Below are positions 51,780 to 60,010 of a stretch of DNA of 64,000 nt, piece after piece. A program made the translations under genes and the position numbers. The notes under the pieces are model-generated. The model did not search any database. It was given only the letters and a program-made list of their open reading frames with translations, and was not told where the DNA came from. Source of the DNA: CAZHBA01 sp964530225 (GTDB lineage Bacteria > Pseudomonadota > Alphaproteobacteria > UBA6615); contig CAZHBA010000104.1 in the NCBI GenBank assembly GCA_964530225.1, positions 1 through 64,000 on the forward strand, read 5' to 3'. Position 1 is the first letter of the stretch, and the number at the start of each line of letters is the position of its first letter.

Positions 51780-52982
51780 CTAACAATTTGGCGGCACGTC
51801 AGGGGGCATGAAATCGGCGGAAACGCCGTAGCCCTGAAGCAAAGATCGGTACAAGCGCGCATAGGCTTGCATACTCGCGTCCTGGCCGAATAGGCTTATC
51901 GCACGGTCGCGTCCAGCAGCGCCGAGACGGTGGCATAACTCCTTATCAATAATTAGTTTCTCCAAGGCTTCGGCAAGGTCTCGCGGTTGCTTAGGGGGAA
52001 CGAGCAGACCTGTTCCCCTATCGACAACAGCCTCAATATTACCGCCTACCGCAGTCGCAACAACGGGTAGCGCGCGCTCCATATATTCCAAAAGCGCGTT
52101 GGAGAAACCTTCCTCATGGGAGCACAGAACGCCAATATCACAGCCATCCAGTACACGGCCCACATCCGCTGTTTCGCCAAGAAAGCGAGTCCGATCAGCG
52201 ATACCCAAGACCTCCGCACACCGCTCTAGCACGATGCGGTAACCAATAGCGTCTGCGCCGAGGACGAGCACGTTCCAATCACGGTCCACCGTCAGCAGAG
52301 CCAACGCCTCCAACAAATCGATATGGCCCTTGTAGGGAATTAGATTGGCCACAATTACTAGAGCAACACTGGAGGGCTCAATCAGAAGCTCAGTTCGAAT
52401 TTGCGCCCGCCGCCCATCGGTGGGAAGCTCGCTAACCGTAACACCGTTGCGCAGCAGGATGAGCTTATCTCTAGGCACCCCCTCATCGGAGAAAAGTTCC
52501 ATGATAATCCGTTCGGAGTTTCCCGAGATTACTGTCATGCGTTGGTGCAGCCATCTTTCCAATCGCGCAAAGATCGGTGGTTTCAAGGCGTGATATGCGT
52601 TTTGGCTTCGTCGGCTCATAAGCTTTGTGCGAATGCCCAACAGCACGGCTATCGGCCCGGCCAGGCAATAGCTTTCCGGCAGATAAAAATGAACGATTGA
52701 CGAACGCAGCCACAAAAGCCGCCAGATCAATTCGGGAACCAGCCCTGCCAACAAGAAGAATCGCCCGAAGCTGCTCCTATTAGCGGACAGGAACCGAGTA
52801 ATGGCGGGCGTCACGACGGGAACACCGGTCTCACGCATAGAATCGATTAATACACCCCGGCCGGAAAGAACGAATATCTCGACCGCAAGTCCTCTGGCAC
52901 GCAGACCCGGTAAGGTCCGCAGTAGATGCATTTCTGTACCGCCCCTTTCAAGGCTGCCAATAAATATTACGATGCGAGACAT
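51780..52982 (-). CDS. Glycosyltransferase, GT4 type
   Basis: A 400-residue GT-B enzyme. N-terminus IVIFIGSLERGGTEMHLLRT, C-terminal domain with VIVANLIPYKGHIDLLEAL near residue 208 and SHEEGFSNALLEYMERALPV near 288 carrying the E-x7-E motif. It has its own spacer on both sides and probably its own promoter. Likely adds a sugar in the same polysaccharide. Confidence 0.9.
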   Translation of the reverse strand: MSRIVIFIGSLERGGTEMHLLRTLPGLRARGLAVEIFVLSGRGVLIDSMRETGVPVVTPAITRFLSANRSSFGRFFLLAGLVPELIWRLLWLRSSIVHFYLPESYCLAGPIAVLLGIRTKLMSRRSQNAYHALKPPIFARLERWLHQRMTVISGNSERIIMELFSDEGVPRDKLILLRNGVTVSELPTDGRRAQIRTELLIEPSSVALVIVANLIPYKGHIDLLEALALLTVDRDWNVLVLGADAIGYRIVLERCAEVLGIADRTRFLGETADVGRVLDGCDIGVLCSHEEGFSNALLEYMERALPVVATAVGGNIEAVVDRGTGLLVPPKQPRDLAEALEKLIIDKELCHRLGAAGRDRAISLFGQDASMQAYARLYRSLLQGYGVSADFMPPDVPPNC

Positions 52983-53098
52983 GTTGTCGTGTGCGGACCT
53001 CTTGAAAGTAATCGCAAGCTGTGCTCCAGCACCTTATCGCTGGATAGTATATCGAGATATCAAAACTCCGTCGGTGGCTACTAATTGACTGAACGTGC

Positions 53099-54598
53099 CT
53101 ACGTCCTGGCACCGGTGTTGCCTAATGCAGCAGCCTCCACCCGATCCTCTGTCGCCAGCTGAAATCCCGCCCGAAGAAAACTGCTCCGGGATGCTTGGTT
53201 TTCCGGGTGGATGTCGGCCCACATCGCTTCCTCCCTCAGCAGGCGCCGCAAAGCGCGCAGCACCGCCGTACCCGTTCCTTGCCCCTGCTCGGAACCAGAG
53301 ACGAGGATGGAAACCTCCCTAGGCGCCTCCCCTGACAGCGGGTCATTCCGGTCGACGCGCACCAGTCCAATGGGGAGTCCATTGGCCTCTATGATCTCAC
53401 AAATGCCGAAGGGGTCGGCCAGGCGCGCTTCGCACCAGGCACGATGTGCTACGGGATCGGGCGCTGCCGGATTGCGGAAGAACCGCCGTATCCTCGGCTC
53501 TCTTTGCCAAGACAACAACGCCTCAGCATCCTCCACCCGGAAGCGCCGTAGTGTCACCGCTCTTCCTGCGCGGTCCTTTTCCGGCCGCGCTGCAAGAACA
53601 ACTCTACGCGCGCCCAGCCCATCCACCAATGCGGCCCCCCGCCGCCACATGGAGTCACGCGCCGTCACATCTTCGAGCAACTCATCAAGAGCCTGCCGGG
53701 TGGCCTCAAAAATTTCTTCCGGCCCGTGCGAACGGGCATCGATTGGCAGAACACAGCCCTGCGCCGCCAGCCCCTCGACCGTCCCACACTGGTTGTCGGC
53801 GACAACGGCGGCCAGCGATGGCAGGCCGAGACAGAGCTTTTCCTGTAGTGTAATCCCCCCGGGACCAACCGAACAATCCGCGTCACCGAACAACTGGTCG
53901 ATGTCCAGCATGTCGCGGTGACAGCGGATTCGGTCCGGTACCGAGACTGCAAGGTCCTCGACCGCTTGCCAGGATGCGGCTTGCCCGCCGAGCACCAATT
54001 CAATATTGCAATTCTCCGCCTCCCGAGATGCGAGAACCGCCCTCAAAAAGATCGGAGCAAGCCCACGGCCGTCGAGCCCCCCGGCTGTCACCAACATAGT
54101 TTTCGCGCGCGCACCGCGCCTTTCCCTGTTACGTAGCACCGCCGGGCGACGCTGGCGTATAGCTGCGCGCAGCGGCGCAAAGGTCGGGCCGAGCAAAAGC
54201 CGCGCGCTGGATGCCACAGCCTCTGAATAGGATTCCGGGCGCGCGTTGGGGGCTACATTGACGACAAGGCCACCAGCGAACTCGCAATCACCCAAATCGT
54301 CTAACACAACGGTAACGCGCGCGCCTTGCCCAATCGCCTGTATTTGGTCGCAGTCGGCAGCGTAGCTGTCGATGACGGCGACATCGCAACTGCCTTGCGC
54401 ATCAGCAGACGATGGTGAAATTGGATACCGGCCTGGCGCCATCCAGCCTAACGCCTCCTGCCCCGCCTGCCCGGTCACGAAAACCGGCCGCAGCCCGTCC
54501 TCCTCAAACGCTTCCGCCAGGGCAAGGCAGCGCGCAACATGGCCCAACCCGACACCCGGTCCCGCTTCGCAGAAAAGTCTCGCCTCGTCAGCGCTCAT
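53099..54598 (-). CDS. PseG-like UDP-sugar hydrolase fused to a GNAT acetyltransferase
   Basis: A 499-residue fusion. Residues 1-330 match PseG (UDP-2,4-diacetamido-trideoxy-altropyranose hydrolase): start AGPGVGLGHVARCLALAEAF with the catalytic His in GLGH, VVLDDLGDCEF, a GGLDGRGL loop and GGITLQEKLCLGLPS near 248. The family D-x-G-x2-G-x-GH reads EAGPGVGLGH, so the first acid is Glu. Residues about 345-490 are a GNAT with VTLRRFRVEDAEALLSWQRE and GQGTGTAVLRALRRL. The pair suggests hydrolysis and acylation in nonulosonic-acid synthesis. Start overlaps the previous gene by 11 bases. Confidence 0.82.
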   Translation of the reverse strand: MSADEARLFCEAGPGVGLGHVARCLALAEAFEEDGLRPVFVTGQAGQEALGWMAPGRYPISPSSADAQGSCDVAVIDSYAADCDQIQAIGQGARVTVVLDDLGDCEFAGGLVVNVAPNARPESYSEAVASSARLLLGPTFAPLRAAIRQRRPAVLRNRERRGARAKTMLVTAGGLDGRGLAPIFLRAVLASREAENCNIELVLGGQAASWQAVEDLAVSVPDRIRCHRDMLDIDQLFGDADCSVGPGGITLQEKLCLGLPSLAAVVADNQCGTVEGLAAQGCVLPIDARSHGPEEIFEATRQALDELLEDVTARDSMWRRGAALVDGLGARRVVLAARPEKDRAGRAVTLRRFRVEDAEALLSWQREPRIRRFFRNPAAPDPVAHRAWCEARLADPFGICEIIEANGLPIGLVRVDRNDPLSGEAPREVSILVSGSEQGQGTGTAVLRALRRLLREEAMWADIHPENQASRSSFLRAGFQLATEDRVEAAALGNTGART

Positions 54599-55130
54599 CG
54601 TTTTGTAATAATCCCATGAATATACCGTCCACCCACACGCCGTCGCAGAAAAAATGCGAAGGACGGATCGCCTCCTCGGTAAAGCCGGCGCGCAGAAAAG
54701 CTTTCAGGGAGGCAAAGTTCGGCGCGTAGCAGCCAGCGGTCACTTTGGCGAGGCCGAGCGTGCCGAAACCATAGCGGCATATGGTGCAGATGGCCGAGGT
54801 GCCGATCCCAAGGTCTCGCAGGGTGCTATCGCCGACGAGGATGCCGATGTCGCCGCGGTTATGATGGGGATCGACCTGCAGCTTTATATTGCCGACATGG
54901 CGACCACCCTCCAGCAGGCGAATCGCAAACAGATGCTGGTTGGGCGACCGGTCGCAGGCGTCGACGAAGGATCGTAGACCTTCGTGCGTCCAATCGGAAA
55001 ACCTAGCCTCCAAATAACGCAACACCTCGGGGTCCTGCATCCAGTCAAAATAGGGGCCGTCGCAGATCTCGACCGTAGCCGGATCGAGCCAGATCTTGCC
55101 GTCAGATAACGCACTACGTGTCAATTGCAT
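54588..55130 (-). CDS. GNAT acetyltransferase, PseH-like
   Basis: A 180-residue GNAT of the RimJ/PseH type: WMQDPEVLRYLEARF near residue 30, HVGNIKLQVDPHHNRGDIGI near 76, and DSTLRDLGIGTSAICTICRY near 99 as the acetyl-CoA P-loop, ending in GCYAPNFASLKAFLRAGF. In PseH this adds the 4-acetyl group. It is coupled to the PseG fusion downstream. Confidence 0.85.
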   Translation of the reverse strand: MQLTRSALSDGKIWLDPATVEICDGPYFDWMQDPEVLRYLEARFSDWTHEGLRSFVDACDRSPNQHLFAIRLLEGGRHVGNIKLQVDPHHNRGDIGILVGDSTLRDLGIGTSAICTICRYGFGTLGLAKVTAGCYAPNFASLKAFLRAGFTEEAIRPSHFFCDGVWVDGIFMGLLQNDER

Positions 55131-55210
55131 GTCTCGGTTTCGTCGCGTCCAAAAACTTTCCAGAAGCGATCCACGGCTGCTCCGTGAACCGCGATATCGG
55201 CACTTCGGAT

Positions 55211-57094
55211 TTAGCCCGGCTCGGTCGCCGCAACCCTTGGGCTTTCCTTTATGAGATTACTAATCAGGGCGGTCAGCGACCAACGGTGTGCATCTCCAAA
55301 CACTGGAGCAAGGGCCGTTTCACGTTGCGCTTGGCGGCTCGCCCAGTCCGCCAAGATGGCTTCCCTAGGGCGCGATAGCCAAGTGCGCAGAGCGGCAAAA
55401 TGATCCGGATCGGTCTGATCAAAATAACTGGCGCACTCACGAAAAACAGGTACCAAGTCGGATCTGAGGCGCAAATTTGCGCAAGGGGGATCTAGATAAG
55501 CAAAGGGTCTACCGCTCCAGTAGACCCAGCTCAAGGTGCTCGTTGCTCCAAGCGTAACCACCGCGAAGTAATCGGACAACAAGAACCGCATGTCCCAGCC
55601 CATGGTGTCAATCGTTACATTCGGCAAAGACCGGCAGGCCGTCATGGCGGGATCTTCGTCCAAATAAGCCGACTCAGGATAGGGCTTGAACACGACCGGG
55701 TGCGGTAGCGCTTGAAAAACGTCCCGACACAAGCGCACCTCCGTAAGAGAGGCTTGCCGATCGTCGCGATAGCCTGCACCTGAAAATATTCCTCCTACTC
55801 GGGTATGGCATTGCGGATAAAGGATCGCCCGAGCGCTATGCAGCAAGCTTCGACGTTCACAGGTTCGGCGGAGGTTGCGAAACGCGCGCGGCAGTCCAGC
55901 ATGGATTGCGTGGCCGTCGGGGCGGCGAAAAGGCGAAGCGTTAGACAGCTCGGTTCCACGCTGTGTCAGGCACAGCAAAACAGGCGTGGTTGCGTTTTCA
56001 TAGTTTACCTCGTTCTGCGGCTTCTCAACCAGTTCGCGTGTGATGGCATGCTGCACACCAACCAGCGGAATTTCCCGCTCTTGCAAGGTGTCGGCCAGAG
56101 CCAAAAAGGCCGCATCCTTTGGGTAGTTCGTCGTTACCAGTACCGGCCGGCGACCCCATCCCGCCAATTGGGGGGAATGCAATAACTCACGGGTTTCCCG
56201 GTATAATCGCAGCTGATCGTCTATCAGGCGTAAAAGTTCGGCGCGCAAAGGTGCTAGCGCGAAGGCCGGAACGATTTCACCCAAGGCCTCACCATATCTG
56301 CTCCACACCTTAGCCATGATCGGTTCCGACAGAAGTTCGGTTTCATCTCCAGCGGGAAAGTCTGTAAATCTTGGAAGTTTGAGGCTCCGAGCCTTGTAAA
56401 GACGGAAGGCCAGCGCAACACCGATATCGTTCCCCAACTCCGTCCCATTGATGTTGATGTAGTCACCTCTGAAAAGCCAGTCTGGCAGACGATCGCCGAC
56501 AATCTCATACAGGCGGCGCGCAAAATGCCCCACTCCCCGAACCTGCAGACGTTTTAGAAGCGGCTCGGTCTGCGAGCGTAAAGTCATATGTTCCGGGAGC
56601 TGCACCGGAATTTTCATGTGGACGGCCTGCGGATTATCTGCCATCAGCATCATCCAGGGATAACCGATGAAGGCCGCTAATCGGTCCGCTTCCAACGCGA
56701 CATCGAGGATTAAACGCGGCTCTTCCCCGTCGCAGTCCTGCAAGAAAGCCGCGCACAGTGCCCGCCTCTGGAAGATCCAGATGGTTTGCAACGCAATCCG
56801 GGCGAACGGCGCCATTGCGCGGTCCGCCTCCAGCATCGCCAAACATGCGGACAGCGTTTCACTTGTGGAGGCGCTAAATTTTTCCAAGTCCTCCGGTGTG
56901 GCCTTACCTCTCGTATCTAAATAGGAAACGGCGGAATTATCGCTAGCAAGCAATGCGGGAGAGCGGGTAAGGACCGTCACGTCCTTTGGCAACCCCAGAC
57001 CGTAGGCTTTCTCCAAGGCCGCTTTGCTTGAACAAAAGACAGCCCCTGTCTTGTCCGAGCATAACCTGGCGAAGGAATCGGTCGCTGTGGTCAA
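55211..57094 (-). CDS. Large putative transferase of the nonulosonic-acid locus
   Basis: A 627-residue soluble-looking protein with no firm family. The C-terminal half resembles glycosyltransferase-like proteins of surface-sugar loci (LIC12162-type in my reading): VTTNYPKDAAFLALADTLQE, ARAILYPQCHTRVGG, FKPYPESAYLDEDPA and TLGATSTLSWVYWSGRPFAY. The last segment looks like the donor-binding part of GT-B enzymes that use CMP-linked sugars. Placed between PseI-type synthase and acetyltransferase genes, it could transfer the nonulosonic acid. Function is inferred. Confidence 0.6.
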   Translation of the reverse strand: MTTATDSFARLCSDKTGAVFCSSKAALEKAYGLGLPKDVTVLTRSPALLASDNSAVSYLDTRGKATPEDLEKFSASTSETLSACLAMLEADRAMAPFARIALQTIWIFQRRALCAAFLQDCDGEEPRLILDVALEADRLAAFIGYPWMMLMADNPQAVHMKIPVQLPEHMTLRSQTEPLLKRLQVRGVGHFARRLYEIVGDRLPDWLFRGDYININGTELGNDIGVALAFRLYKARSLKLPRFTDFPAGDETELLSEPIMAKVWSRYGEALGEIVPAFALAPLRAELLRLIDDQLRLYRETRELLHSPQLAGWGRRPVLVTTNYPKDAAFLALADTLQEREIPLVGVQHAITRELVEKPQNEVNYENATTPVLLCLTQRGTELSNASPFRRPDGHAIHAGLPRAFRNLRRTCERRSLLHSARAILYPQCHTRVGGIFSGAGYRDDRQASLTEVRLCRDVFQALPHPVVFKPYPESAYLDEDPAMTACRSLPNVTIDTMGWDMRFLLSDYFAVVTLGATSTLSWVYWSGRPFAYLDPPCANLRLRSDLVPVFRECASYFDQTDPDHFAALRTWLSRPREAILADWASRQAQRETALAPVFGDAHRWSLTALISNLIKESPRVAATEPG

Positions 57095-57205
57095 GTTCGT
57101 AATTCGAAAGTTTGCATTAAGCGGATCATGCGTCAGGCGGCCGATCGTCAGCCATTACAAACAAGTTGACACGCCGGCATACAGCTTCATCCTCGAGCGT
57201 CACGA

Positions 57206-58246
57206 TCAGACCCGCAACAGCGTCTTGTAGGGAAGTACGGTATGGCCCGCGACGGGCGATGCCGCGCTTGTGGTATTGCCCTTGGCAAGCGCTATCATAT
57301 TCTCAAACAACGGGACTCCCGCGGCGACCGTCACCGCGGCACTGCCACTGGGCCGCGGATTAATCTCGAGAATACGAGGATGACCGGCTTGATCGTACAT
57401 AATGTCGCAATCGTAGAGCCACGACAGGGAAAAGGCGCGGACCAGGTTGGTCCCCAGCTCCTGCAATTCGGGCTCATCGACGAAGATATGGCCCTCGTTT
57501 GGCAACTGCGAATTTGCCCGCCGTCGTGGCACGACATGCACGGGCTCTCCCTGCCACGCCAGCATGTCGATGTCGAATACCGGCTCTGATAGACGCTCCA
57601 TCGCAATCAGCGGGAACGCGAACTCTGTTTGGCCGGCGCATAACTCCTTGAAGGCCATCTCGCTCAAATGAGTTTCGCGTCCATTGTATTCATCAGGCAA
57701 TGAGGCCGTACCTTCCGTGTTGCCGATGACGAACACATCCCGTCCACCGCGGCCGGTCGCGGGCTTTACGACGCAGGCACCTGCCAACGCCATTACTTCA
57801 CCAACCGCCGAGACTAAAGCCTGGAGATTCTCTACCTTGCGCCAGAGGGGTACAGGGATACCCTTCTCCGCCAAAACCTCATAACAACGCGTCTTGTCGG
57901 AAAAAACGTCGAGGGTTGCGTGATCCACACACGCCAGCGTGCAGCCGGCATCGGCGATATCCTCGCGCCTGGCGCTGAGGCTCAACGCTTCTTCATCCGA
58001 ACAAGGCACCAACAAATCTACCTTCGTCTGCCTCAGGATGGCCAGAACGGCGTCCGCGTAGCCCGGATCTTTGCCATGAGGTATCGTCCAGAATCCATCC
58101 GCCAGATAGCGCGAGATATTTCCGTCGCCGGCATCAATCGCCAAAACTCGGGGCGCATGGTTTGGCGATGCCTTTAGCTGGGTTATGAGGAAGGGAATCA
58201 TCTCCCCACCCGCCGACGTAAGCATGATCGTGAAGGCCACCGTCAA
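57206..58246 (-). CDS. ATP-grasp enzyme
   Basis: A 346-residue ATP-grasp ligase: DKTRCYEVLAEKGIPVPLWR near residue 116, ACVVKPATGRGGRDVFVI near 154 and ILEINPRPSGSAAVTVAAGV near 305 (Mg2+ ligands). It resembles carbamoyl-phosphate-synthase-like ATP-grasp proteins that form amide or carboxylate-amine bonds. In a sugar locus it could attach an amino acid to an amino sugar. TTG start overlapping the NeuB-type stop (TTGA). Confidence 0.82.
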   Translation of the reverse strand: MTVAFTIMLTSAGGEMIPFLITQLKASPNHAPRVLAIDAGDGNISRYLADGFWTIPHGKDPGYADAVLAILRQTKVDLLVPCSDEEALSLSARREDIADAGCTLACVDHATLDVFSDKTRCYEVLAEKGIPVPLWRKVENLQALVSAVGEVMALAGACVVKPATGRGGRDVFVIGNTEGTASLPDEYNGRETHLSEMAFKELCAGQTEFAFPLIAMERLSEPVFDIDMLAWQGEPVHVVPRRRANSQLPNEGHIFVDEPELQELGTNLVRAFSLSWLYDCDIMYDQAGHPRILEINPRPSGSAAVTVAAGVPLFENMIALAKGNTTSAASPVAGHTVLPYKTLLRV

Positions 58247-59235
58247 TCCTCAATGCTCGACGGCGTTATCGGCTCATCGGCTTCAATGTCGACAAGCGCA
58301 CGCCGTCCGAGAACCGCTTTATACTGATCTGCGGCTATTCCACGGCGATCCGGAAGAGGCCGCTTCACGGCCATGTTTTCGACGCTCAGTGGCGTTCCAG
58401 CAGGAATCGGCTCGTTCGCCACGACGCAACGCAGATAGCGCTCTCGCGCCTGACGCAAATCACCTGTCAGTGGTTTACCTGCTACGCCCAATATCAGCTG
58501 CGTGCGGCGAATCGAATCGACCATTTGCGCAAACTGTTGCGGGCCCAGCGATATAGGGTGATCGAATCCGGCGCGCGACGGGTCCAGTGTGAGGTGCTTT
58601 TCGATACACATCGCACCAGCAGCCACGGCCATCGACGCTACATCCGTACCCAGAGAATGGTCGGAAAATCCGCACGGCACGCCGAACCGTTCCGCCATCC
58701 AACCAATGGCCCGCAGGTTTATGCTGTCTTCCGGCACGGGATAGATCGAGGTGCATTGCAGCAGGATAGCGGGGGCCTGTCCGGCAACGGCTACCAAGGC
58801 CGCACCGATCTCGGTTCCATCGGACATGCCCGTGGACAAAATGATCGGGCGACCCGTCGCAGCGGCCTGCTGGATAAGCGCCGTATGGGTCAGCAGCCCA
58901 GAGCTTATCTTATGCGCTACGGGCTCCAACCGGTTGATCCATTCTAGCGTCTCAAAATCGCCAACCGTCGTAAAACATGCTATGCCGCACGTGCGCGCAT
59001 AGGCAAAGACTTCAGCAGTCTGTTCCTGGTTCAGACAGGCTTGCGAAAAGATGGCGTGGCTCTCTGTTCCACGCACATAATTCTTGTCGGGATCGATCGT
59101 CTGCAGCTTCACTGCATCCGCGCCCGCCGCCATGGCGACATCGATCATACGCACGCAGGTCTCGACGCTACCTTCATGGTTGATGCCGATTTCGGCGATA
59201 ACGAACACCTCCCCAGCAGGCGGCGGAAAAATCAT
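58243..59235 (-). CDS. NeuB-type nonulosonic acid synthase (PseI/LegI-like)
   Basis: A 330-residue NeuB-family synthase that condenses a six-carbon sugar with phosphoenolpyruvate. TIM-barrel marks: FVIAEIGINHEGSVETCVRM, AGADAVKLQTIDPDKNY, ISSGLLTHTALIQQAAATGR, GFSDHSLGTDVASMAV, EKHLTLDPSRAGFDHPISL; C-terminal SAF domain follows (RCVVANEPIPAGTPL). Whether it makes pseudaminic, legionaminic or sialic acid cannot be decided by eye; PseG/PseC homologues nearby favour pseudaminic-like. Confidence 0.9.
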   Translation of the reverse strand: MIFPPPAGEVFVIAEIGINHEGSVETCVRMIDVAMAAGADAVKLQTIDPDKNYVRGTESHAIFSQACLNQEQTAEVFAYARTCGIACFTTVGDFETLEWINRLEPVAHKISSGLLTHTALIQQAAATGRPIILSTGMSDGTEIGAALVAVAGQAPAILLQCTSIYPVPEDSINLRAIGWMAERFGVPCGFSDHSLGTDVASMAVAAGAMCIEKHLTLDPSRAGFDHPISLGPQQFAQMVDSIRRTQLILGVAGKPLTGDLRQARERYLRCVVANEPIPAGTPLSVENMAVKRPLPDRRGIAADQYKAVLGRRALVDIEADEPITPSSIED

Positions 59236-59271
59236 GTTGGGTTCCTTGGCAATGACAGCTTACCGGTAATG

Positions 59272-59955
59272 TCAGGCCAGTGAGGCCCGTACGAGCGAGA
59301 AAGCCTCGCCATGGCGAAAGCCATGCGTGGCACCGCGTAACTGCGCCAGGGAAAGCACATTTGCTTGGGAGCGCGGGTGCGGCGGCGCCCGTAATTCTTT
59401 TTCATAAACGCTCAGCGCAGCGACCTTGCGATCAATCTGTGCGTCGATATCGATTACGATGTTGAAGGGAGTGTCGCTGTCAGAATCGAACCCCCACTCG
59501 GTACTGGAGGGGACCTCGAAAGCAAGGATTGCAGCAACGCTCTGGCCCGGCAACGGACGAGCGGCCGTTCGAACTACCCGTGCCGCGATCCGGTGATCGA
59601 CATTGAGGTCGGCAAGACTATGCGTATAGATCAAATTATACTTTTTGGATCCAAGTGCGGTCTCAACAGATTGAACAACATCAAGCAAAGGTACGCTGTC
59701 CATACGATTGTCCGGGAAGTTCAGGAAGTGCGGTGGCTGGGCCCCCAAAATTTCTGCCGCAACGATGGCGGCTTGCGATCTCTCTTCTATATCCGAGGAT
59801 TTGGTTGCACCGCGAGAAGACAAACCATCGGCCAGGAACAAAATATCGACAGTAGCGCCCGCGTCCGCGTGACGTGCTATCGTACCGCCGCACCCCAAGA
59901 CCTCGTCGTCGGGATGGGCGGCCACGACTAGCACCGAGGCTGCATTCAGTAGCAT
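59272..59955 (-). CDS. PIG-L family deacetylase
   Basis: About 227 residues of the LmbE/PIG-L zinc hydrolase family: VLVVAAHPDDEVLGCGGTIA with the AHPDDE zinc motif and DLNVDHRIAARVVR carrying the third histidine. Removes N-acyl groups from sugars. ATG at 59955 has GGAG 6 bases upstream and starts at the first strand; a longer reading adds 15 unconserved residues. Between the fusion gene and NeuB; it implies a free amine on the sugar, which the ATP-grasp enzyme might then modify. Confidence 0.85.
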   Translation of the reverse strand: MLLNAASVLVVAAHPDDEVLGCGGTIARHADAGATVDILFLADGLSSRGATKSSDIEERSQAAIVAAEILGAQPPHFLNFPDNRMDSVPLLDVVQSVETALGSKKYNLIYTHSLADLNVDHRIAARVVRTAARPLPGQSVAAILAFEVPSSTEWGFDSDSDTPFNIVIDIDAQIDRKVAALSVYEKELRAPPHPRSQANVLSLAQLRGATHGFRHGEAFSLVRASLA

Positions 59956-60010
59956 GGCACTCTCCACGTTCGGGCAATGACCAGCGGGGGCCGTCGCCAA
60001 ATAAACTTCA

